A stretch of DNA of 64,000 bases from Flaccisagitta enflata (Eukaryota; Chaetognatha; Sagittoidea; Aphragmophora), in the NCBI GenBank assembly GCA_965153355.1, contig OZ231128.1, forward strand, positions 19,778,001-19,842,000. Direction: 5' to 3'. Of the stretch, positions 55,784-64,000 are shown one piece after another. The notes under the pieces are model-generated. The model was not told the DNA's origin. It saw only the letters and a list, made by a program, of their open reading frames with translations, and did not search any database. Positions within the stretch are counted from its first letter, which is position 1. Each line of letters begins with the position of its first letter. The position numbers and the translations under genes are program-made.

Positions 55784-56335
55784 GGGGGAAGCAGGGTAGC
55801 GGTCCCGAAGGGGACAGAGTGCTGAAGAACACAGAGTGACTTTCACTCATCCTGTCTGAAAGGCCTGAGAGGACTGATTTGAAGTCTGAGATGGTTAAGC
55901 CTTTAATGGCTAATTTAAAGCCTAGGAGGACTAACTTGAGGCTTGTAAGGGCTGAGAGGCCTGGTTTGAAACCTGAGAGGCCTGATTTAAGGCTTACGAG
56001 GCCTGATTTGAGGCCAAAGAGGCCTGATTTGCGGCCACAGAGCCCTGATTTGAAGCCGGATTTGAGGGCTGAGAGGTCTGAGGCTTGAGAGGCCTGATTT
56101 GAGGCCTAAGAGGCCTAATTTTAGGTCTGAGAGGCTTGGTTTGAGGCCAGTGAGGCCTGATTTGAGGCCGGAGGGGCCTGATTTGAGGACTGATAGGTCT
56201 GATTTGAGTCCTAAGAGGCCTGATATGAGGCCTGAGAGGCCTAATGGGGGGACAGATGAACTGAGAAATAGGCAAACGAAGGTCCCTCTGTGTTCTACAG
56301 GACTTCGTCCCCTTCAGGGCCGCTGCCCAAAAAGC
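55784..56335. mobile_element. Family G element, right arm, first
   Basis: Arms at about 55790-55840 (gggtagcggtcccgaagggg, tgaagaacacagag) and 56283-56330. Minisatellite of 21-bp ggcctgatttgaggcctgag-like units at 55850-56240, about 18 copies. Confidence 0.72.
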
Positions 56336-56339
56336 GAAG

Positions 56340-56820
56340 TGAGCGCAGGGCAGCAGCCCCAAAGGACCAATGTCCTGTAGAACACAGGGATGAACCGTTA
56401 CTATCCTTCCGTGACTGATCTTAAGGGGATTGATTGATTTTTGGACTATGTGCTTTAAGCCACTTAGGCAAAAATTTGAGCTTTCGGGTTGGCAGGCTAG
56501 GATTTGAGCCTTCAAGCTGGGATTCAGGCCAAGAGGCAGGGATTTGGGCCAACAGACTGGGATTTGGGCCAATAGGCTGGGATTTGGGCCAACAGGCTGG
56601 GATTTGGGCCAACAGGCTGGGATTTGGGCCAACAGCCTGGAAATTGGGCCAACAGGCTGGGAATTGGGCCAACAGACTGGGATTTGGACCTCGAGGATGA
56701 GATTGGGGCCTTGAGTCCTGGGGGGAGGGACAGATGGACAGATGGATGGATGTACATAATGGTTCACCCCTGTGTTCTAGAGGACATCTGCCCTTTGGGG
56801 CCGCTGCTCAAAAAGGGTAG
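56340..56820. mobile_element. Family G element, right arm, second
   Basis: Arms at 56346-56396 and 56760-56815. Minisatellite of 21-bp gggatttgggccaacaggct units at 56510-56700. It abuts the preceding G copy. Confidence 0.72.
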
Positions 56821-57841
56821 GCTGGGGGAAGGGGGTGGATGGATTTATAGGGGTTTGGAAATTCTTCCCTGTGTCCCACAGAACATCCAGACCTAGAGAG
56901 CAGATTTGAGGATTGGAGGGGACTGAAAGACATCTAGTTGGGATGCTTGAGGCAGTTTCTCCTATAAACCGGGCCGGCCAAAATCAAGCGCCTGATTGAG
57001 TTAACATTAAAAAAAATAACATAATTCAATGATATGTATCTATCAGCTTGAAATTATTGCAGGCTCAGAATTCTGGATACTCTTTCAATTCATAATGAAA
57101 AATTGCTAGTCTGAATTGTGTTCAATTATATAAATTTTTGTTATGCAGACATAGTGCGTGACAAGTGTGTTAACTTCGATATATAATTTCTTAAAAATCA
57201 TTATTCTGCCAGAAATGGTAAAGTTCTGAAATTTGGCATGTAACCTGGGTTATGTCTTTACTTGACAGGGGAAAAAAAAATTCAACATCATACTTAAAAA
57301 AAAATTTTTTTTGTGTATCGTATATTACTATATCAAGATGAGATATTTAATCATTTTTAACAAATCAACTATGAATGAAATTCTTGCATAGTAATGTCCA
57401 TCAGTCACCATCAAATTTTTGATGCTTCTTTAGGGATAGCAATGATACAAAAATGACCTATCGTTGGAAAGGCTTGATAATTTTTTTGATGTTTTTATCA
57501 TAAGAGATATGAAGGACACAAGTGGGGTGACAGAAAATAGGCTGTTTTGGCTCTACTTTTGGCCACCTAACCTATCAAAATCATGAGTCTGAAGGATGTA
57601 TGTAGAGCACTTTGTACCAAGGGATGTCTAAGAACAGCTTTCATCATTCACAGAATGATTGGTGGAAGAAAACAGTGTTTTTTTGCTGCCAAATCATGTG
57701 TTTCAGCCAGCCCACTTTATAGGAGAAATTGCCTTGAAAGGTATGATTTATAGTTTAAGGCATCGCAGGTGGGCTACGAAGTTGAAAATATTTTCTTTAA
57801 ACATACACAAACGAACAGACAGACAAACACGCACACACACA
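56821..57841. other. Intergenic DNA of the right arm
   Basis: AT-rich unique sequence with no recognisable gene. The left arm carries a shortened noisy version at 41,500-42,020. Confidence 0.5.
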
Positions 57842-57985
<144 letters not shown>

Positions 57986-58294
57986 CACACGCCTTAACCC
58001 AAGATTGCAACTGAAAAAAAAGATTAAATAGAATAACTTATATTTGCCTTTTTTCCAAATTTTCAAATCCAATATGCTTTTTGGTATCGTTAATTGAGGA
58101 CACTGAAATTTTCAGATATTGTTATTCTAACAAAAATCAACAACTTTCGCCCATTGTCGCTGTTCAAATCGAAAATTGGGTGTTCTTGAATCGGCGTAGT
58201 ATCCATCGACAAAATTGTTCTTTTGCTACTTATTCCGTCTCAGGTAAGGCCATGTGAAATAATCAGTGGCTGGAATCTTGCTCTTAAAGGCCAG

Positions 58295-58502
58295 GTTTTT
58301 AGTCGCGTGCACGCGACTCTACACCCCACTTTGTCCGTTGGCCGGTCGGTCAGTCGGTTGGTCGGTTGGTCTGTCACACTTACTTATTAATGATTTTTAT
58401 CATTTGACTCCTCGATGCCCTGGCCCATATGGCTCAGTGACCTCAAATATGGCTCCTGCTCACCCGCACGCGACTTTGGTAGCCGTGTATCCGGCCTTGT
58501 TA
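58295..58502 (-). mobile_element. HINE-like element, family A, right-arm copy
   Basis: Mirror of 40,914-41,111, with GTCGCGTGC and GCACGCGAC words and intact ends. It differs in a few positions (for example ctggcccatatggctcagtg). Confidence 0.8.
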
Positions 58503-58675
58503 TCCCAGTATTGAGTTTCTCAGAACAGAATTTAGGATTTCCATGGCAAAAATGAGGTCTTCACGGGCATGCCTTGAGTTTTTAAGCTTTAATTTGGACA
58601 ATTTTACAAAGATTTGGCCCTCTTATGAATAAAAAACTTGTCAGAAATTGGACGTCATCAAGGTTGATAACTATC

Positions 58676-58945
<270 letters not shown>

Positions 58946-59413
58946 AAATATAGAGACAGACAACCCTGACTCATTCAAACAAATGCTGCATTTTGCCAGC
59001 TAAGTCAACAAAGATTTTTGCACTCCCTTTCTTTTTAAACAGTTTTTCCTGTGCAAATTTTCTGTCAATTTTTGCAAAAATATTTTCAATTATCACAAAG
59101 AAAAGGAGATTCAGAAGAAGGAAGATTACCTTCTACAAGGAAACATCACAAATGGAATGCAACTTGGTAAATCAATTCAATGTGAAGTCAGATTCACATT
59201 TTGTTTCCTTATTGTTTAGCTGCGTTCTCGCATCTTTGTAAGGGGTCATGTCTTTCCATCGGATAGTTGGTCCGTTGGTCCTGTCATAATTGATAACGAT
59301 TGAAATGTAAAAAAAACCTTTGGGGTAATCACACAGATCTCGGAGAGTCGCAGTTGTGAATTCCTCTCCAATTTCAACAGCAGATTCTTTTTCCTGTTGG
59401 GATTTCCTCTCAT

Positions 59414-60544
59414 TTGAGGAGTCAAATTTTCCTGTCATGTGATAGGCCGAACTATATAGATTTCGAAAAAAAACTCGTGGTAATGCAAATTACTTTGTTT
59501 TTACGTTCAGTTCATGATAAGATCGGATGTGAGGAAGAGTACGAAAGTGAAAAAGCGTTGATTCTGCGAGTGGCCGGGATCATGCTCTGTATTTCCATGC
59601 TCACATCAATCGTCTTTATCCCGACCATCGCCAATCACGTCAAAGGATTGAAGAAAATCATCATTATACTGCAACAAGCTTGCATCATGGCTTTTCTCAC
59701 TCTGCTGGTCATCTACGAGGGTGTCACCAATGACGCTCCTATCTCCTCCTTGCTTCGTTATTCACCCTCGGATCTCGAAGAGGAAATGGAGCCATTTCTA
59801 GGTTCTACCAGAAGCGTACCGTCAGTTCGATTTGTCAGGCACTGGTACGAGTTTGTCAGTTATTTCATCTATCACGAGTATTATCTGTTTTCCTTTTTGC
59901 AAAGTCTAGATATCTACGTGATGGTCTGCAAACCCTTTCAATACGAAGAATTTACCGAAATCGCCAATTTACTCAAAATAATCTTCAAAGGTTCGCTGTT
60001 GAGTTTCTTTCTGGTGAGCGATTGTTTAGTCAAAATATTGGTTGACTATTTATTTTCGACCATGTACGAGATCAAAGACCTTCACAGAACGCGCGGCCAA
60101 AAATATCGTATCATCCTATGGATCGAGTGTATCGACGTGGGCAATTATGTCGTTTCGAAGGTGGCTTACTCCGTGATTATCGTAAGAATGGCTCTTTCCA
60201 TTAGACGCAGTTTAGCCGAGTCGTCAAAATTAACCGGTCAAAGGTCGAAACATGATATGCAACGACGACTATTCAGATTTACTCTCATTCCAGTATTTTT
60301 GAATCTTTTTTTTAGTTTTCAAGAAATATCATCAGTCATTGCGAAAATCTATCATGCATTCAATCCAACTAATAGTTTGAACTGCCTGCCCTTCATTCTT
60401 GTGACAAAAAAGTTCGAGGTTTGCCTGACCGCCACAATCATAACCTTTGGAACTTTGTTATACTTCACTGGATATTTGGCTCTCTTCGCCAATGTGAGGA
60501 GAACCTTTTCATGTGGAACCAACACGCGGGGAGAAACTCGCTGA
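59414..60544 (+). CDS. Seven-transmembrane receptor-like protein, right-arm copy
   Basis: The same 376-residue frame as 38840-39970 with Ala54 in place of Thr54. It has a short N-terminus, seven hydrophobic helices, an acidic second outer loop (EEEMEPFLG, about 122-130), DIY at 166-168 in the DRY position, a basic third inner loop (SIRRSLAESSKLTGQRSKH, about 262-280) that could contact a G protein, and a Cys/Arg-rich tail. The strong acceptor (ttgtttttacgttcag, ending 59510) suggests the first 32 residues may be intronic and that an upstream exon exists. I cannot assign a subfamily; a divergent class A or lineage-specific chemoreceptor is likely. A poly-A tract follows 70 bp after the stop. 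Confidence 0.72.
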   Translation: MRSQIFLSCDRPNYIDFEKKLVVMQITLFLRSVHDKIGCEEEYESEKALILRVAGIMLCISMLTSIVFIPTIANHVKGLKKIIIILQQACIMAFLTLLVIYEGVTNDAPISSLLRYSPSDLEEEMEPFLGSTRSVPSVRFVRHWYEFVSYFIYHEYYLFSFLQSLDIYVMVCKPFQYEEFTEIANLLKIIFKGSLLSFFLVSDCLVKILVDYLFSTMYEIKDLHRTRGQKYRIILWIECIDVGNYVVSKVAYSVIIVRMALSIRRSLAESSKLTGQRSKHDMQRRLFRFTLIPVFLNLFFSFQEISSVIAKIYHAFNPTNSLNCLPFILVTKKFEVCLTATIITFGTLLYFTGYLALFANVRRTFSCGTNTRGETR

Positions 60545-60611
60545 TTTTCACACTTTTAATTTGCAATTTATTCCAACTCCAATCTCACAAATTTTGCACT
60601 ATTCCTAAAAA

Positions 60612-60666
60612 CAAAACAAAAGCAAAAAAAAAAAAAAAAATAAAAAAAAGAAAGAAAAAAAGAAAA

Positions 60667-60698
<32 letters not shown>

Positions 60699-60700
60699 AC
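60612..60700. repeat. Poly-A tract
   Basis: A-rich with few G/T interruptions; partner of the T tract at 38,690-38,770. Confidence 0.95.
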
Positions 60701-60744
60701 GAAACAAAAACAAACAGACAAGGAAATAAGTTTCAGATTTGTCC

Positions 60745-60786
60745 ACTAAAACTAAAACTAAAACTAAAACTAAAACTAAAACTAAG
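60745..60786. repeat. (ACTAAA)n, six units, between duplicated flanks
   Basis: AAAACT hexamer array flanked on both sides by aagtttcagatttgtccact, so the flank itself is duplicated. Confidence 0.9.
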
Positions 60787-61487
60787 TTTCAGATTTGTCC
60801 ACTAAAACCAATCCAGCTTCAATATTGTCCTAATAATGATGCAAAAAGTATGGTGAAACACCTTATTTTCCTTTAAAAACTTGCCGTCATATGGTGACTA
60901 AATAAGCAATTAGAGACAGTTTTTGCATTATATAAAAAAAGAGCTACGTTTTCTATGTCCACCCTATATCGTTTTCAACATGTGCCTTTTCTCCATTTTT
61001 CAAAGTTGTGTCATTTTCTTTTCTTACAGTTGGCGCTTGATTTATCAGTATGTCTTATCGTGTATTCGTTATTTATCAATTTAACATTTTTTTTATGATT
61101 TAGGGTGTTCTGTGTATGAATTTGCGATCTCCCCTGGCAATTTCGATATTACATACTTTGCAGTTTTCGAGCGGCCTAGCGCCAAGTGCCAATTACCAAA
61201 TGCAAATGGATTCTTAGTCCAAACTTGATACAGTCTAGCAACTATGCTTTCATTTCACGCGGTGCACAATCAATACTGATTGACGGCACTGTTGAACCCT
61301 ATGATTGAGATATTTTTGCTCTCTGTCAACGTAAAAAAAACTTTTTCAGTTTTACATGTTCATTCCTTCTGTTAGAGTGTTACTTGGCACGTTGCTGTAT
61401 GTTTTCACGTGGTTCGTAATCATTCCCTTTTTCACCTTGATTTTCTTTCTAATCTTATGGCGTTTTAACTGCAAACATTCTAGTAAC
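60787..61487. other. Intergenic DNA of the right arm
   Basis: No recognised gene. The left-arm version (38,050-38,590) shares acagttggcgcttg-like and gtcttatcgtgtattcg-like words but is heavily altered. Confidence 0.5.
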
Positions 61488-61653
61488 AAGGCAGGATACA
61501 CGGCCATCAGTTACAGACGGGTGGGCAGGGGGCGGAACTATGCGTTTTCCCACTTTTCAACTCCGAGGCTATGACGGACCAACCGACCAATAGCCCAACC
61601 AACCGACGGACGGACAAAGCCTCTTATAGAGTTGCGTGTCCGCAACTAAAAAG
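61488..61653 (+). mobile_element. HINE-like element, family A
   Basis: aacaaggcaggatacacggc start; 5' word decayed to GTTACAGAC; 3' hairpin GTTGCGTGTCCGCAAC plus TAAAAA intact. CCGACCAA core. Confidence 0.75.
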
Positions 61654-62076
61654 TATACCACCATTCATCAATAGCAATGTTTGAACATTTACGGTAGATG
61701 TCGTCTAGACTTACAAATACTGGTAATGCTGATAGAATGGGATTGTTTGTATGCAATGTTTATAAAAGGTTGAAAATGGGGTCTGTTAGATAATTTGAGA
61801 TTTCAAAATTGTCCAGTGCGTTCTTGGGCATAGCTGCCCCTGCCCAACTAGATGTGACCAAGAGCGGTCGTGCATGATGTATCCATTTTTGATAGGTATT
61901 GTTCGTTTTCTGTTACCCCCAATGACCCTACACAAACGTCACATCATTGTAAGAAAATGAAAACATGTCAGTGAATAAAGCATGTAAGTTGACTACCATT
62001 TTGTGAATAAATATCAATTTAAACACGTTAAAAAGACACAAGAAATGATACAAAATGATTTTGGTTCCACCACAAT
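61654..62076. other. Intergenic DNA downstream of the LRR gene
   Basis: AT-rich; no feature recognised. Confidence 0.45.
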
Positions 62077-62259
62077 TTAAGCGTTAATTTCCCGATCGTT
62101 TAAAGCATATTTTCTCGTATAAATATAATCTAAAGATTCTTCTTGCCAAAAATCTTGATTAGGATCAAATTTTTTCATCAATTTTCTGTCGACGCGAAGT
62201 TCTTCCAAATGTTCCATGCCGTTCAGAACTGTTGGTTTAATTTGGGGCAAATAGGTCAT
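62077..62259 (-). CDS. LRR gene, probable terminal exon
   Basis: Open frame on the minus strand ending in TAA (62077-62079). It contains LNGMEHLEELRVDRKLMKKF, an LRR-like strand, then NQDFWQEESLDYIYTRKYA and a stop. The codon content is unlike the flanking repeats, and the noisy left arm (37,410-37,600) retains long matching words, so the block predates the duplication or artifact. I cannot find a good AG acceptor within 30 bp upstream; the (AATG)n array begins 70 bp upstream. It could also be the end of a neighbouring gene. It is on the same strand as, and downstream of, the LRR exon at 63348. Confidence 0.5.
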   Translation of the reverse strand: MTYLPQIKPTVLNGMEHLEELRVDRKLMKKFDPNQDFWQEESLDYIYTRKYALNDREINA

Positions 62260-62333
62260 GAATGGTTTACAAAGAAAAGAAAGCGAATGGAATGAAAATG
62301 AAAATCAAAATCAAAATGAAATGAATGGAAATG

Positions 62334-62575
62334 AATGAATGAATGAATGAATGAATGAATGAATGAATGAATGGATGAATGAATAAATGAATGAATGAAT
62401 GAATGAATGAATGAATGAATGAATGAATGAATGAATGAATGAATGAATGAATGAATGAATGAATGAATGAATGGAAATGAATGGAATGAAAATGAAAATG
62501 AAAATGAAAATGAAAATGAAAATGAAAATGAAAATGAAAATGAAAATGAAAAATGAAATGAAAATGAAATGAATG
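62334..62575. repeat. (AATG)n then (AATGAA)n microsatellite
   Basis: AATG units 62334-62470, AATGAA hexamers 62480-62575. Confidence 0.97.
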
Positions 62576-62611
62576 GAAAATGTCATGGCGATGCGAATGA
62601 ATCAAAAGACT

Positions 62612-62988
62612 GCTATTTTGACTGCCCCTCTCACTGTAATGTCATTGGTTCTGTAGTCGTATTTTCTTTTTTTTGCCTTTTTTATGTCTTTTTTTCCCTG
62701 CCTTGTCTGTTTGTCTGTGTGTCCATCCGTCAGTCACTCTGTCGCACTCATCTACATCATTCTTTGCTGAAATTTGGTCTGTGATGCAGACGTTTAGATG
62801 AGAAATGAGAGACAAATAATTCTTAACGGACCAAATTTCAGCAAAGAATGATGTAGATGAGTGCGACAGAGTGACTGACGGATGGACACACAGACAAACA
62901 GACAAGGCAGGGAAAAAAAGACATAAAAAAGGCAAAAAAAAGAAAATACGACTACAGAACCAATGACATTATAGTGAGAGGGATAGTC
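62612..62988. mobile_element. Foldback element with ~145-bp arms
   Basis: Arms 62637-62782 and about 62830-62977 are inverted near-copies (tctgtagtcgtattttcttt; aagaaaatacgactacagaa) around a 46-bp loop. Outer ends are gactgcccctctcactgtaa and its inverse tatagtgagagggatagtca. A related solo end is at 63,311-63,345. Confidence 0.8.
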
Positions 62989-63347
62989 AAAATAGCTAGC
63001 AACCCTACCTGCAGCTCAGATGGTTACTATCACACGGACAATAAAGGTGGCGCCCAACAACTTATCCTACCTCAATTCCCGCCATCAAGGCGATTTCTTA
63101 CTTTCAACCTAGTTTTCAAGATACAGCCCTTTAGGTGAAAATCAGTCATTATTCGAGGTGTTGATTTAGCTTATTTATGACCAATATTTTCGGAACTATG
63201 AACAAAACGCCTAGATGGAGGAATAGGGTCGGGATGTTATCAGCCAGTACCTCAGTTTTCCCTGTAATATTGTCCATCAAAGCTGTGGGTAGGGGTGCTA
63301 GCGATTTTGCTGCCCCTCTCATTATATAATCATTGAGACTGTAATAC
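62989..63347. other. Probable LRR intron
   Basis: Unique sequence between LRR exons. It holds the solo foldback end at 63,311 and no other feature. Confidence 0.5.
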
Positions 63348-63507
63348 CTGATGGCAATTCTTTTAGCGCGTTACACTCATGAACGTCGAAGACTTTCAAG
63401 TTTGGAAATTTTTCGTCGATATTTTCGGGAATTTCTTTGAGCGGATTATCTGAGACTGAAAGACGCGTCAAATTCGTCAAATCCATTGCCTCCTCCAGAT
63501 CAGAAAT
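63348..63507 (-). CDS. LRR gene, internal exon (right arm)
   Basis: Exon bounded by acceptor (ttttcctttcag|ATT) and donor (TCAG|gtatta), entering in phase 0 and leaving in phase 1. It encodes ISDLEEAMDLTNLTRLSVSD, NPLKEIPENIDEKFPNLKVF and DVHECNALKELPS: two leucine-rich repeats with LTRLSVSDN and LKVFDVHEC cores and LPxx turns typical of plant/animal small LRRs. It belongs to the gene whose earlier exons are seen on the left at 35146-35643, in inverted orientation. The acceptor follows a GA (TC on the coding strand) array of about 85 bp by roughly 30 bp. Confidence 0.72.
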
Positions 63508-63530
63508 CTGAAAGGAAAAGATACGCTTAA

Positions 63531-63537
<7 letters not shown>

Positions 63538-63626
<89 letters not shown>

Positions 63627-63724
63627 AGACAAACTTTGAGACCACTTACAACCATAATCCCATTATCGCCAAAAAGTCAAAAATGGCGATACCCCGTGTT
63701 TCCATCCCCTTCCCTTCCTCCCCC

Positions 63725-63800
<76 letters not shown>
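63538..63800. repeat. Two (GA)n arrays
   Basis: GA 63538-63622 and 63727-63800, separated by a 104-bp unique block. Confidence 0.97.
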
Positions 63801-63802
<2 letters not shown>

Positions 63803-64000
63803 GAGAGAGCACCAACACAAAAACAAACAGACAAACAGATTATGACATGCCAGACTGAGAGACGCTCATGGACAAAATCAGAGATGGGAATGGTTGAGCC
63901 AACGCAACCATCAATTGAGTATTGCGACATGATTGCGTAAACCGTAAAACGTGTGGCTGAAAGCTTACGAGAAAGCAAATGAATTAAAATTTTCTGAATG

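Noticed and set aside
55994-56767. 257-residue minus-strand frame (PxLxAQIPACWPKSQP periodic)
   Set aside because: It spans two G elements and their minisatellites; 21-bp periodicity explains it.

Overview
This is a non-coding-rich piece of a large, repeat-laden animal (invertebrate metazoan) nuclear genome. The clues are spliced leucine-rich-repeat exons with GT/AG borders, a seven-transmembrane receptor with a degenerate rhodopsin-like core, a BEL/Pao-type LTR retrotransposon, several MITE families with TA or 8-bp target duplications, very abundant long microsatellites, and interstitial TTAGGG-like tracts. I cannot name the species. TTAGGG-type tracts argue weakly against insects (TTAGG) and nematodes (TTAGGC).

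Layout. Positions 1-28,640 hold no protein gene that I can support. They are a mosaic of unique AT-rich DNA, microsatellites and short dispersed elements. The dominant elements share a 5' start AACAAG and a 3' hairpin followed by AAAAA, with an internal GGAC/CCGA-type microsatellite, and resemble Helentron-associated (HINE/DINE-1/pearl-like) elements. In most full copies a 7-10 nt word near the 5' end is exactly complementary to a word in the 3' hairpin, and the word differs from copy to copy. A larger relative (family G) has about 47-bp inverted arms around 21-bp minisatellites. Other mobile DNA: a TA-flanked foldback MITE (2,381-2,997), a GCGCTAATT MITE (16,333-16,676), an element ending TAAGGCCTTGCG (26,181-26,858 and 50,803-51,990), a pogo-like MITE, and a hAT-like element with a perfect 8-bp duplication (27,936-28,635).

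28,732-34,034 is a defective BEL/Pao-like LTR element: gag, broken nucleocapsid and an aspartic-protease-like segment, but no recognisable reverse transcriptase, RNase H or integrase.

34,035-64,000 contains the only host genes: exons of a leucine-rich-repeat gene at both ends and two almost identical seven-transmembrane receptor copies in opposite orientation. These sit in one giant inverted repeat. Positions 35,998-48,783 are the reverse complement of 48,784-64,000, turning around at the 3' hairpin of a dispersed element, and the repeat runs off the right edge. The left arm is consistently a degraded, deletion-rich version of the right arm, except for clean patches (about 35,998-36,190, 38,610-41,410 and 43,440-43,920) whose limits fall at or near microsatellites or homopolymers. 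One-sided decay of neutral repeats is hard to explain by evolution, so a fold-back long read that was only partly polished is my leading explanation. A real palindrome with gene conversion patches is the alternative. If it is an artifact, the window carries one receptor gene and one LRR gene, each counted twice.
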